From assembly GCA_963733105.1 (NCBI GenBank), contig CAVTCB010000004.1, positions 142,721 to 206,720 on the forward strand: DNA of 64,000 bases, in the 5' to 3' direction. Shown piece by piece: positions 38,560-47,336 of this stretch. This stretch comes from JAFAYN01 sp963733105. Lineage in GTDB: Bacteria > Gemmatimonadota > Gemmatimonadetes > Longimicrobiales > Longimicrobiaceae. Position numbers and translations under genes: made by a program. Each line of letters starts with the position of its first letter. Position 1 is the stretch's first letter. The notes under the pieces were generated by a model. It was not told the origin of the DNA and made no database searches. It saw only the letters and a program-made list of their open reading frames with translations.

Positions 38560-40127
38560 TCCCCTCCGCCGACGTCCTGGTGGTGGGGAGCGGGATCGCG
38601 GGGCTCACCTTCGCGCTCAAGGCCGCCCGCTTCGGCACCGTGGTGGTGGTCACCAAGAAGGAGCGCCCCGAGTCCAGCACCAACTACGCCCAGGGCGGGA
38701 TCGCCGCCGTCTTCGGCGCCGACGACTCGTACGCCCTGCACGTGGAGGACACCCTGGTGGCCGGCGCCGGGCTCTGCCACCCCGACGCCGTGGAGGCGCT
38801 GGTGCGCGAGGGCCCCGAGCGCGTCCGCGAGCTGATCGCCGTCGGCGTCGACTTCACCCGCCAGGGGGAGGACCTTTCCCTGGGGCGCGAGGGCGGGCAC
38901 TCGCGCCGCCGCATCGTCCGCTCCGACGACCTCACCGGGCGCGAGATCGAGCGCGGCCTCCTGGCCGCCGTCGCGGCCAGCCCGAACATCCGCGTGCTGG
39001 AGGACCACGCCGCCGTGGACCTCCTGGTGGCCGACGGCCCCGGCGGGCCGCGCTGCCAGGGCGCCTCCGTGCTCGACCCGGAGACCGGGGAGGTGCGCCC
39101 CTTCCTGGCCCGCGCCACCCTCCTGGCGACCGGCGGGTGCGGCCAGGTGTACCGCCACACCACCAACCCCGGGATCGCCACCGGCGACGGGGTGGCCATG
39201 GCGTACCGGGCCGGCGCCCGGGTGGCGAACATGGAGTTCATCCAGTTCCACCCCACCGCGCTCTACCCCGCGCGGGAGCGGACTCTGCTGATCTCCGAGG
39301 CCGTGCGCGGCGAGGGGGCCGAGCTGCGCCGCATGGACGGGACGGCCTTCATGGGCGACTACCACCCGCTCGGCTCGCTGGCTCCGCGCGACGTGGTGGC
39401 CCGCGCCATCGACCGGGAGATGAAGCGGAGCGGCGACCCCCACGTGCTCCTGGACTGCTCGGGGATCCCGGAGGAGGAGGTCCGCGCCCGCTTCCCCAAC
39501 ATCCTCCGCGAGACGGCCGCCCGCGGCATCGACATGCTGGCCGAGCCGCTCCCCGTGGTCCCCGCCGCGCACTACCTGTGCGGCGGCGTGCTCACGGACA
39601 CCCGCGGGCGCACCTCGCTCCCGGGGCTGCTGGCCGCGGGGGAGACGGCGTGCACCGGCGTGCACGGCGCCAACCGGCTGGCCTCCAACTCGCTCCTGGA
39701 GGCCGTGGTCTTCGCGCACCGGGCGGCCGAGTGCCTGCGGGAGGAGCTTCCCGGCTTCCCCGGGGCTTCCGTGCCCGCTTCCTGGCGGGCGCCGGGGGGG
39801 GAGGGGGAGCCCGAGGGGGTGCTCCTGGTGCACGACCGGGAGGAGATCCGCTCGCTGATGTGGGACCTGGTGGGGATCGTCCGCTCCGACGAGCGGCTGG
39901 CGTTCGCGGAGGCGCGGGTGCGGCAGATCGCCGAGCAGAACGCTCTCGTCTGGGAGTCCTCGGCGCCGTCCGCGGAGCTGGTGGAGCTGCGGAACATGAT
40001 CGAGACGGCGCTGCTGGTGGTGCGGTGCGCGCGTCTTCGCCGGGAGAGCCGGGGGCTGCACTACAACGTGGACCACCCGTACCGGGACAACGAGCGGTTT
40101 CTTCGGGATACCGTTTTGGGGCGGTGA
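38556..40127 (+). CDS. nadB: L-aspartate oxidase
   Basis: A 523-residue flavoenzyme that makes iminoaspartate, the first step of NAD synthesis. Motifs are VLVVGSGIAGLTFALKAA (FAD), SSTNYAQGGIAAVFG, HSRRRIVRSDDLTG, LLATGGCGQVYRHTTNPGIATGDG, QFHPTALYP and HGANRLASNSLLEAVVF. The C-terminal helices end in NDN-type text (HYNVDHPYRDNERFLRDTV). nadA and nadC are not nearby. GTG 38556 overlaps the lpxK stop. It is followed by a 341-base gap that holds repeat copy B and no gene. Confidence 0.95.
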   Translation: MIPSADVLVVGSGIAGLTFALKAARFGTVVVVTKKERPESSTNYAQGGIAAVFGADDSYALHVEDTLVAGAGLCHPDAVEALVREGPERVRELIAVGVDFTRQGEDLSLGREGGHSRRRIVRSDDLTGREIERGLLAAVAASPNIRVLEDHAAVDLLVADGPGGPRCQGASVLDPETGEVRPFLARATLLATGGCGQVYRHTTNPGIATGDGVAMAYRAGARVANMEFIQFHPTALYPARERTLLISEAVRGEGAELRRMDGTAFMGDYHPLGSLAPRDVVARAIDREMKRSGDPHVLLDCSGIPEEEVRARFPNILRETAARGIDMLAEPLPVVPAAHYLCGGVLTDTRGRTSLPGLLAAGETACTGVHGANRLASNSLLEAVVFAHRAAECLREELPGFPGASVPASWRAPGGEGEPEGVLLVHDREEIRSLMWDLVGIVRSDERLAFAEARVRQIAEQNALVWESSAPSAELVELRNMIETALLVVRCARLRRESRGLHYNVDHPYRDNERFLRDTVLGR

Positions 40128-40162
40128 GGGGTGCTTGAGCTGAACGGCTGGACTGCGGGTGT

Positions 40163-40294
40163 GGGCGTGTCCCCCCTGGCGGGGGGCCGGGCTTCGCGCG
40201 CCGTAGGGAACGATACAACCGTTCCCAACGGCGTCGAGCCCCCGCAAACTGCGCGGGGTCTCGACCCTGCCGGGCGCGAATCCCTCACGCGGGG
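40163..40294 (+). repeat. Structured intergenic repeat, copy B
   Basis: Same outer framework as copy C (GGGCGTG at the start, CGAGCCCC, AAACTG, GGGTCTCG, ATCCCTC). The central hairpin has different arm sequences, CGCCGTAGGGAACG (40199-40212) with CGTTCCCAACGGCG (40220-40233). It keeps 14-base arms, a mismatch at position 7 and a 7-base loop. Confidence 0.75.
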
Positions 40295-40301
40295 CTCCGG
40301 C

Positions 40302-40362
40302 GCGCGTCCGTGGCGGGCCCCCCACCCCCGGCCCCTCCCCCGCAGGCGGGGGAGGGGAGAAC
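40302..40362 (+). repeat. Repeat module M1, copy B
   Basis: Second copy of 37301-37358 (GCGTCCGTGGCGGGCCCC onward), with the CCCCTCCCCC hairpin. The rest of the gap to 40468 shows no gene. Confidence 0.75.
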
Positions 40363-40468
40363 TGCCAGGCGGTTCGCCGTTGCCGTCAGTCCGCGAAGGC
40401 GGACTTCGTGCCGTTGTTGCAGCGAATTCATTCGCCCGACAACGCGCGGCGTGCCGCCCCGGACCCCT

Positions 40469-40948
40469 GTGAAGGTCGCCCTCCTCGCCGTCGGCAGGGC
40501 GCGCGGGCCCATGGCCGAGGCGATCGGCGAGTACGAGACCCGCCTGCGGCGGTACTTCACCTTCGAGGCCGTCGAGGTGCGCGAAGAGGCGTACCGCAGG
40601 ATCGGGGACGCGGGGCGGGTGCGGGACGAGGAAGGGAAGCGGCTGCTGGCGCGGGTGCCGGCGGGGACCGAGGTCGTGGCGCTGCACGAGACGGGGAAGC
40701 CGTGGAGCTCGGAGCAGCTCTCGCGCTACCTGTCGGAGCTGGCGCTCCGGGGGAGCCCGGGGGCTTCCTTCCTGGTCGGCGGGGCGTACGGGCTCTCGGA
40801 CGAGATCCTGCGGAGCGCGCGGCACCGGCTCTCGCTCTCCGCCTTCACCCTCCCGCACGAGCTGGCCCGGCTGGTGCTTACGGAGCAGCTCTACCGCGCC
40901 GGGACGCTCGCGCGCGGGGAGCCCTACCACAAAGGACGGGAAGAGTGA
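40469..40948 (+). CDS. rlmH: 23S rRNA (pseudouridine1915-N3)-methyltransferase RlmH
   Basis: A 159-residue SPOUT methyltransferase. Text is VKVALLAVGRARGPMAEAIG, EYETRLRRYFTFE, ALHETGKPWSSEQLS, FLVGGAYGLSDEI (the SAM-binding trefoil knot), LSLSAFTLPHELARLVLTEQ, and the end GEPYHKG like the E. coli NHPYH. GTG 40469 fits the usual start. The GTG of bshC overlaps the end by 4 bases. It works on the 70S ribosome after assembly. Confidence 0.95.
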   Translation: MKVALLAVGRARGPMAEAIGEYETRLRRYFTFEAVEVREEAYRRIGDAGRVRDEEGKRLLARVPAGTEVVALHETGKPWSSEQLSRYLSELALRGSPGASFLVGGAYGLSDEILRSARHRLSLSAFTLPHELARLVLTEQLYRAGTLARGEPYHKGREE

Positions 40949-42606
40949 GCCACGAGGAGTCGGCACCGCTGGACCTCGACATCCGGGTGGAGACCGCGGG
41001 CGGGTCGCGCCTGGTCCGCGACTACCTGGCGGGGGAGGGGAGCGCCCCCTCGTTCTTCCCCGGCCCCCCCTTCGAGGCGGCCTCCTTCCGCCGCAAGTGG
41101 GACGAGGTGCGGCGCCGCTTCGGACGCCCCGAGCGGGAGCGCGCCGCCGCCGCGCTGCGCCCCACCTCCGCGCGCGCCGCCGAGCGCCTGGCGCGCTGGG
41201 TGGAGGAGGGCGGCGCCGTGGTCACCACCGGGCAGCAGACCGGGCTCTTCACCGGTCCGCTCTACACCGTCCACAAGATCCTCTCCGCCGTCCGGCTGGC
41301 CGAGGCGCTGGAGCGCGAGCTGGGCGTCGCCGTCCTCCCCGTGTTCTGGGCCGCCTCCGAGGACCACGACTGGGCCGAGGTGGACCACGCCGACCTCCTG
41401 GACGCGCGCGGGGCGCCGCGGCGCATCCGGCTGGAGGGCGACGCCCCGGTCCCGCTCCCCATGAGCGAGCGCACGGTGGGGGAGGGGGTCGAAACCGCCC
41501 TGGACGACCTCGCCCACGTCCTTGCCGGGCATCCGTTTGCGGACGAGTGCCTCACGCTGCTTCGAGCGGCGTACGCCCCCGGCGCCACCGTCGCGGGAGC
41601 CTTCCGGGACACCGTCCACGCCCTCTTCGCCGGCTTCGACCTCCTGGTCACCGACGCCGCCGACCCCGCGGTCAAACAAGGTTCCGTCCCCCTCCTGGAG
41701 GAGGCCGTCCTCCGCACCGCGGAGCACGAGGCGCTCCTCCGCCGCCGCACCGACGACCTCCTCCGCGCCGGCTACCACGGGCAGGTGGCCGTCCTCCCCG
41801 GCGCCGCCAACGTCTTCTTCCACGGCCCCGCCGGCCGCGAGCGGCTCCACGCCGACGGCGACGGCTGGGTGGCCCGCGAGTCCGGCGTCCGCTTCGACGC
41901 CGCCGGGCTCCGCGCCGCCCTGGAGGCCGACGCGTCCGCCTTCAGCCCCAACGTCTTCCTCCGCCCGGTGGTGGAGAGCGCCGTCTTCCCGACGCTCGCC
42001 TACGTCGCCGGGCCCGGGGAGGCCGCCTACTTCGCCCAGCTCGGCCCCCTCTTCGGGGAGTTCGGGATCGAGCCGCCCGTGGTCTTCCCCCGCTTCTCCG
42101 TCACCCTCCTCGCCCCCGCCGCGCGGCGGGCGCTGGAGCGGCTGGGGCTCGCCCCCGCGGAGCTGGAGCGGCCCGAGCACGAGATCGTGTCGCGCCTCGC
42201 CCGGGCGCGTCTCCCCGCGGAGGTGGCGGACGCGCTCCGCGAGGTGCGCGAGGGGCTCGCCGCCGGCTACGCCCGGCTGATCGACGCCGCGGGCGAGGTG
42301 GACCCCACCCTGCGCGGCGCCCTGGGGAGCCTGCGCAACCGCTCGCTCCTGGCCGCCGCCGACGCCGAGCACAAGGCCGTCGCCGCCGTGGCGCGCCGGT
42401 CGGAGGAGGTGGCCGCCGGGGTGCGCCGCGCCCGGGCCGAGCTGCGCCCCCACGGCGAGCCCCAGGAGCGCGTGCTGAACGTCTTCACCTTCCTGGCGGC
42501 GTACGGGCCCGCCCTCCTCCCCCGGATCGCCGAGCGGATGGAGGTGTCGCTGCGGTCCGGCGCCGAAGCCGCCGCGCCGGAGCCCACCCTCACGGAGCGG
42601 GTCTGA
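40945..42606 (+). CDS. bshC: Bacillithiol biosynthesis cysteine-adding enzyme BshC
   Basis: A 553-residue protein. The core signature is VVTTGQQTGLFTGPLYTVHK, followed by FWAASEDHDWAEVDHADL. The C-terminus has the long coiled coil and LRNRSLLAAADAEHKAVAAV. BshC joins cysteine to glucosaminyl-malate, the last step of bacillithiol, a low-molecular-weight thiol. bshA and bshB are not in the window. The organism probably uses bacillithiol in place of glutathione, but that needs the other two genes. GTG 40945 overlaps rlmH (GTGA). Confidence 0.92.
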   Translation: MSHEESAPLDLDIRVETAGGSRLVRDYLAGEGSAPSFFPGPPFEAASFRRKWDEVRRRFGRPERERAAAALRPTSARAAERLARWVEEGGAVVTTGQQTGLFTGPLYTVHKILSAVRLAEALERELGVAVLPVFWAASEDHDWAEVDHADLLDARGAPRRIRLEGDAPVPLPMSERTVGEGVETALDDLAHVLAGHPFADECLTLLRAAYAPGATVAGAFRDTVHALFAGFDLLVTDAADPAVKQGSVPLLEEAVLRTAEHEALLRRRTDDLLRAGYHGQVAVLPGAANVFFHGPAGRERLHADGDGWVARESGVRFDAAGLRAALEADASAFSPNVFLRPVVESAVFPTLAYVAGPGEAAYFAQLGPLFGEFGIEPPVVFPRFSVTLLAPAARRALERLGLAPAELERPEHEIVSRLARARLPAEVADALREVREGLAAGYARLIDAAGEVDPTLRGALGSLRNRSLLAAADAEHKAVAAVARRSEEVAAGVRRARAELRPHGEPQERVLNVFTFLAAYGPALLPRIAERMEVSLRSGAEAAAPEPTLTERV

Positions 42607-42607
42607 C

Positions 42608-44281
42608 ATGGCGCCCGAAGCGATCCCCGAGCAGGACGAGACGCAGGTGATGCCCCCGCCCACGCCGAAGAAGGGCGGGGGCGGGAGCCGCGCCTCCACC
42701 ATGGTGGCCGGGGGAATCCTGGCGAGCCGCGTCTTCGGGCTGGTGCGCGAGCGCGTGCTGGCCCAGTTCTTCGGGACCTCGCTCTACGGCGACGTGTTCC
42801 GGGCCGGGCTGCGCATGCCCAACGTCCTCCAGAACCTGCTGGGGGAGGGGACGCTGAGCGCCTCCTTCATCCCCGTCTACTCCGAGCTGCTGGAGCAGGG
42901 GAAGGAGGAGGAGGCCGGGCGCGTCGCCGGCGCCATCTTCGCCCTCCTCATGGCCGTGGCCGGGGCGCTCGCGCTCTTCGGCGTCGTCCTCGCCCCGGTG
43001 ATGACCGACGTCTTCCTCCCGGGGTTCGAGGGGGAGCGCCGCGACCTCACGGTGGAGGTCACCCGCATCATCTTCCCCATGGCGGGGACGCTGGTCCTCT
43101 CCGCCTGGGCGCTGGGAATCCTCAACAGCCACCGCAGCTTCTTCGTCCCGTACTTCGCCCCCGTGGTGTGGAACGCGGCGATCATCGCCACGCTCTACCT
43201 GTTCGGGGGGACGCTCTCCCCCGACCGCCTGGTGGTCGCCGCCGCCTGGGGGGCGCTGGCCGGGGGGCTCCTCCAGTTCGCGGTGCAGCTCCCCTCGGTG
43301 CTGCGGGCGGAGCGGAAGCTCCGCATCTCCTGGAACACCCGGCTCGCCCCCGTGCGTGAGGCCGTCCGCAACGCCGGCCCCGCCATCATGGGGCGCGGCG
43401 TGGTGCAGCTCAGCGGCTACGTGGACATGGTCCTCGCCAGCTTCCTGGTCCGCGGCTCCGTGGCCACCCTCGGCTTCGCCATGACGCTGTACATCCTCCC
43501 GGTGAGCCTCTTCGGGATGTCCGTCGCCACCGCCGAGCTCCCGGAGCTGGCGCGGAAGCGCCTGGGGACCGAGGTGCTGCGGGAGCGCACCAGCGCCGCC
43601 CTGCAGCGCATCGCCTTCTACGTGGTCCCCTCCTTCGTGGCCTTCGTGGCGCTGGGCGACCTCCTGGTGGGCGCGCTCTACCAGACCGGCGAGTTCGCGC
43701 GCGACGACACCCTCTGGGTGTACGTCACCCTGCTGGGGTACGCCGTGGGGCTCCTGGCCTCCACGGGGGCGCGCCTCCTCTCCTCCACCTTCTTCGCCCT
43801 CCGCGACACCCGCACCCCCGCCCGCTACGCCACCGTCCGCGTGGCCGCCTCCGCCGTGCTGGGGCTCCTGCTGATGACCCAGTTCGAGGCCATCGAGGCC
43901 GACCCGGTGAGCATCCCGGCCGGGCTCTTCGGCGACGTGCGGGTGGCGGGGCACACCCTGGGCGTGTTCGGGCTGACGCTGGGGACCGGGATCGCCGCCT
44001 GGGTGGAGTGGTGGCTCCTGCGCCGGACGCTGCGGCAGCGGATCGGGGCGGTGGGGGCCAGCGCCGGGGCGATGGCGAAGATGTTCGCGGCGGCCGGGGC
44101 GGCCGCCGCGGCGGGGTGGGGGGTGCGCTGGCTCCTCCCGGAGGTGCACCCGGTGATCGCCGCCGCGCTCGTGTTCGGCGTGTACGGCGCCGTCTACTTC
44201 GGGGCCGCCGCCGCGCTCCGCATCGGGGAGATGGAGGGGGTGCGCATGCGCCTGTCCGGGCTCCTGCGGCGCTTCCGCTAG
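42608..44281 (+). CDS. murJ: Lipid II flippase MurJ
   Basis: A 557-residue polytopic protein, about 14 transmembrane segments, of the MOP superfamily. GGILASRVFGLVRERVLAQFF and GEGTLSASFIPVYSELLEQG are strong MurJ text; the second contains the conserved LLGEG and SFIP. A charged N-terminal tail of about 30 residues (PKKGGGGS) precedes helix 1. It flips lipid II to the periplasm. ATG 42608 starts one base after the bshC stop. This is the dedicated peptidoglycan flippase; the shorter flippase at 576 is probably for another glycan. Confidence 0.95.
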   Translation: MAPEAIPEQDETQVMPPPTPKKGGGGSRASTMVAGGILASRVFGLVRERVLAQFFGTSLYGDVFRAGLRMPNVLQNLLGEGTLSASFIPVYSELLEQGKEEEAGRVAGAIFALLMAVAGALALFGVVLAPVMTDVFLPGFEGERRDLTVEVTRIIFPMAGTLVLSAWALGILNSHRSFFVPYFAPVVWNAAIIATLYLFGGTLSPDRLVVAAAWGALAGGLLQFAVQLPSVLRAERKLRISWNTRLAPVREAVRNAGPAIMGRGVVQLSGYVDMVLASFLVRGSVATLGFAMTLYILPVSLFGMSVATAELPELARKRLGTEVLRERTSAALQRIAFYVVPSFVAFVALGDLLVGALYQTGEFARDDTLWVYVTLLGYAVGLLASTGARLLSSTFFALRDTRTPARYATVRVAASAVLGLLLMTQFEAIEADPVSIPAGLFGDVRVAGHTLGVFGLTLGTGIAAWVEWWLLRRTLRQRIGAVGASAGAMAKMFAAAGAAAAAGWGVRWLLPEVHPVIAAALVFGVYGAVYFGAAAALRIGEMEGVRMRLSGLLRRFR

Positions 44282-44351
44282 ACCGGAACGACACCCCGGG
44301 CGCGGGGTTACAAGAGACACCCGAAGCACACCCGAAGCCTCGCGCCCCGAG

Positions 44352-46202
44352 ATGTCCGAGAACGACGCGCTCCGCTCCAAGCTCCGCCACCTCCCCGACC
44401 GCCCCGGCGTGTACCTGATGAAGGACGCCGAGGGCGGCATCCTCTACGTGGGGAAGGCCAAGTCGCTCCGCTCGCGGGTGCGCTCCTACTTCTCCGGGTC
44501 GCACCCGGGGTCGCTCAAGACGCGCGAGCTGGTGCGGCGCATCCAGGACCTGGAGACCATCGTCGTCGGCTCCGAGGCGGAGGCGCTGATCCTCGAGAAC
44601 AACCTCATCAAGGAGCACCGCCCCCGCTTCAACATCAACCTCAAGGACGACAAGACCTACCCGTACATCAAGGTCACCGTCCAGGAGGCGTTCCCGCGGG
44701 TGTTCGTCACCCGCCGGCTGGTGCGCGACGGGGCGCGCTACTTCGGGCCGTACACCGACGTGCGGCGGATGCGCCAGGCGCTGGAGCTGGTCAAGAAGCT
44801 GTACACCGTGCGCTCCTGCCGCTACGACCTCCCCCGCGAGACCCCCGGGCGCCCCTGCCTGGACTACCACATCGGCCGCTGCAAGGCGCCGTGCATGGCC
44901 TTCCAGTCCGGCGAGGAGTACGGGGGGATGATCGGGGAGATCCAGGACGTCCTGGGCGGACACACCAAGCGCGCGGCGGAGCGCATCCGCGGGCAGATGC
45001 GGGAGGCCGCCGAGGCCATGGACTTCGAGCGCGCCGCGGAGATGCGCGACGCCCTGGCCTCGCTGGAAGCGCTGGAGGCCCGGCAGACGGTGGTGGACCT
45101 GGAGGGCTCCGACCGCGACGTCATCGGGCTGGCGCGCGACGGCGCCGACGGGTGCGGGGTGGTGATGCGCATCCGGGAAGGGAAGCTCCTGGGGCGCGAA
45201 ACCCAGTTCCTCACCAACCTGGAGGGGGAGCCCGACGACCAGGTGCTGGCCGCCTTCGCCACCCGCTTCTACGCCGTCCGCACGCTGGAGGAGGGGGCCG
45301 ACCTCCCCCCCGAGATCTTCTTCCCGGCCGACTTCGAGGACCGTCCCGTGCTGGAGTCGCTCCTCCGCGGCCGGTCGGGGCGCGCCGTCCGCACCCACGT
45401 CCCCCAGCGGGGGGAGAAGGTGCGGCTGGTGGAGCTGGCCGAGCAGAACGCCCGCCACCTCCTGGAGGAGTGGAAGCTGATGGGGAGCTCCGCCGCCGGC
45501 CGGGCCCCGGACGCCCTGTACGAGCTGCAGGAGGCGCTGGAGCTGGACCTGGTCCCGCGGCTCATCGTCTGCTTCGACATCTCCCACACGCAGGGGAGCG
45601 AGACCGTGGCCTCCGCCGTGGTGTTCGAGAACGGCGAGCCCTTCAAGGGCGAGTACCGGAAGCTCCGCATCAAGGGCGACTGGGGGAACGACGACTTCCG
45701 CTCCATGCACGAGGCCGTCACCCGCTACTTCCGCCGCCGCGTGGAGGAGGGGAAGGCGCTCCCCGACCTGGTGGTGATCGACGGCGGGAAGGGGCAGCTG
45801 GGCGCGGCGCGCAAGGCGCTGGAGGAGCTGGACCTCCCCCAGCAGGCCATGATCTCCCTGGCCAAGAAGGAGGAGGAGATCTTCCTCCCCGGGCGCTCCT
45901 CCCCGGTCCGGCTCCCGCGGCGCTCCCCGGCGCTCCGGCTCCTGCAGCGGCTGCGCGACGAGGCGCACCGCTTCGCCATCACCTACAACCGGAAGCTCCG
46001 CACCAAGCGCACGGTGCGCTCCGAGCTGTCGGAGATCCCCGGCGTCGGCGCCGCGCGGCAGAGGCAGCTCCTGGAGCGCTTCGGCTCGGTCCGCGCCCTG
46101 CGCGAGGCCTCCGAGGCCGAGGTGGCCGCGCTCCCCGGGTTCGGGCCGTCGCTCGCGCGGAAGGTGCTGGCCCACGCCCGCGGCGAGGGCTCGCCCGGGT
46201 GA
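44352..46202 (+). CDS. uvrC: Excinuclease ABC subunit C
   Basis: A 616-residue nucleotide-excision repair nuclease. The N-terminal GIY-YIG domain (RPGVYLMKDAEGGILYVGKA) makes the 3' cut. A UVR motif lies near 205-240 (EAMDFERAAEMRDALASLEA). An RNase-H-like endonuclease core (DISHTQGSETVASAVVFENG and DGGKGQLGAARKAL) makes the 5' cut. Two C-terminal helix-hairpin-helices are IPGVGAARQRQLLERF and LPGFGPSLARKVL. The 70-base gap from murJ has a weak TTACAA box but no convincing promoter. The protein is complete. Confidence 0.96.
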   Translation: MSENDALRSKLRHLPDRPGVYLMKDAEGGILYVGKAKSLRSRVRSYFSGSHPGSLKTRELVRRIQDLETIVVGSEAEALILENNLIKEHRPRFNINLKDDKTYPYIKVTVQEAFPRVFVTRRLVRDGARYFGPYTDVRRMRQALELVKKLYTVRSCRYDLPRETPGRPCLDYHIGRCKAPCMAFQSGEEYGGMIGEIQDVLGGHTKRAAERIRGQMREAAEAMDFERAAEMRDALASLEALEARQTVVDLEGSDRDVIGLARDGADGCGVVMRIREGKLLGRETQFLTNLEGEPDDQVLAAFATRFYAVRTLEEGADLPPEIFFPADFEDRPVLESLLRGRSGRAVRTHVPQRGEKVRLVELAEQNARHLLEEWKLMGSSAAGRAPDALYELQEALELDLVPRLIVCFDISHTQGSETVASAVVFENGEPFKGEYRKLRIKGDWGNDDFRSMHEAVTRYFRRRVEEGKALPDLVVIDGGKGQLGAARKALEELDLPQQAMISLAKKEEEIFLPGRSSPVRLPRRSPALRLLQRLRDEAHRFAITYNRKLRTKRTVRSELSEIPGVGAARQRQLLERFGSVRALREASEAEVAALPGFGPSLARKVLAHARGEGSPG

Positions 46203-46278
46203 GCGTGTACGGTTCGTGCGGAAGGGGCTCCCGCGTCCACCACGGGGCGTCCGCACCAACAGACCTGACGGAGGGGGA

Positions 46279-47277
46279 ATGAACATCGCCGTACTCATGG
46301 GAGGGACCAGCGCCGAGCGGGAGGTCTCGCTGGCGTCGGGGCTCGCGATCGTCAAGGCGCTCCGCGAGCGGGGGCACACGGTGTGGGCGGTGGACACCGC
46401 GCGGGGCTTCGTGGCCGAGTCCGACGAGGTCCAGCTCCTCCCGGAAGGGGTGCACTCCGCGCCCCCCGAGGACACGGAGGCGACGCTGAAGCCGTTCGAG
46501 CTGGCGGAGGTGAGCCAGTTGCGGGAGGCCGACGTGGCCTTCCTGGCGCTGCACGGCGGGTCGGGGGAGGACGGGACCGTCCAGGCCCTCCTGGAGCTGC
46601 TGGGGGTGCCGTACACCGGCTCGGGGCCGCTGGGCTCCGGGATCGCCATGGACAAGGACGTCACCAAGCGCCTCCTGCGCGACTCGCAGGTGCCGACGCT
46701 CCCCTGGCGGGTGGCGCGCGCCCCGGACTTCGCCTACGACCCGGACACCATCGAGGACTTCATCGGCTTCCCGTGCATCGTGAAGCCGTCCAAGCAGGGC
46801 TCCAGCGTGGGGCTCACCGTGGTGGACTCCCCCGAGGGGCTGCGCCCCGCGGTGGAGGAGGCCTCCCGCTACGACACCGAGGTGATGATCGAGCGGTACG
46901 CCAAGGGGCGGGAGCTGACGGTGGGGATCATGGGCGACCAGGCCCTCCCGCCGGTGGAGATCCGCCCCAAGAAGGGGATCTACGACTACCACTCCAAGTA
47001 CACGCCGGGGATGACCGAGTACTTCTGCCCGGCGCCGCTGGAGGAGGAGGTGACCGCGCAGATGCAGGCGTACGCGCTGCGCGCCTTCCGCGTGCTCAAG
47101 CTCCGCGGCTACGCGCGGATCGACTTCATCCTCGCCAAGGAGCAGCTCTTCTGCCTGGAGGCCAACACCCTTCCCGGGATGACGGCCACCAGCCTCCTCC
47201 CCAAGGCCGCGGCGGCCGCGGGGATTTCCTTCCCGGAGCTGTGCGAGCGCATCGCGCAGCTCGCGGCGCGCCGGTAG
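46279..47277 (+). CDS. ddl: D-alanine--D-alanine ligase
   Basis: A 332-residue ATP-grasp enzyme. The start MNIAVLMGGTSAEREVSLASG is the classic Ddl N-terminus. FLALHGGSGEDGTVQALLEL, YTGSGPLGSGIAMDK, CIVKPSKQGSSVGLTVV (ATP lid), and LEANTLPGMTATSLLPKAA (Mg ligands) complete the site. It makes the D-Ala-D-Ala end of peptidoglycan. ATG 46279 follows GGAGGGGG. An upstream in-frame extension to 46216 is less likely because it lacks conserved residues and a ribosome binding site. murJ nearby has a related job. Confidence 0.96.
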   Translation: MNIAVLMGGTSAEREVSLASGLAIVKALRERGHTVWAVDTARGFVAESDEVQLLPEGVHSAPPEDTEATLKPFELAEVSQLREADVAFLALHGGSGEDGTVQALLELLGVPYTGSGPLGSGIAMDKDVTKRLLRDSQVPTLPWRVARAPDFAYDPDTIEDFIGFPCIVKPSKQGSSVGLTVVDSPEGLRPAVEEASRYDTEVMIERYAKGRELTVGIMGDQALPPVEIRPKKGIYDYHSKYTPGMTEYFCPAPLEEEVTAQMQAYALRAFRVLKLRGYARIDFILAKEQLFCLEANTLPGMTATSLLPKAAAAAGISFPELCERIAQLAARR

Positions 47278-47292
47278 ACCGCTGAAACCGTG

Positions 47293-47318
47293 GCGGCGCG
47301 GCCCTCCGGCCGCGCCGC
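47293..47318 (+). terminator. Perfect hairpin between ddl and the rhomboid gene
   Basis: GCGGCGCGGCC (47293-47303) with GGCCGCGCCGC (47308-47318), loop CTCC. No T-run, so it may act as a weak terminator or an mRNA end protector. Confidence 0.5.
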
Positions 47319-47336
47319 TCTCCCGACCTGCATACC

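Noticed and set aside
44282..44351. TTACAA upstream of uvrC as a promoter
   Set aside because: The matching -35 position reads GGAACG; too weak to support.
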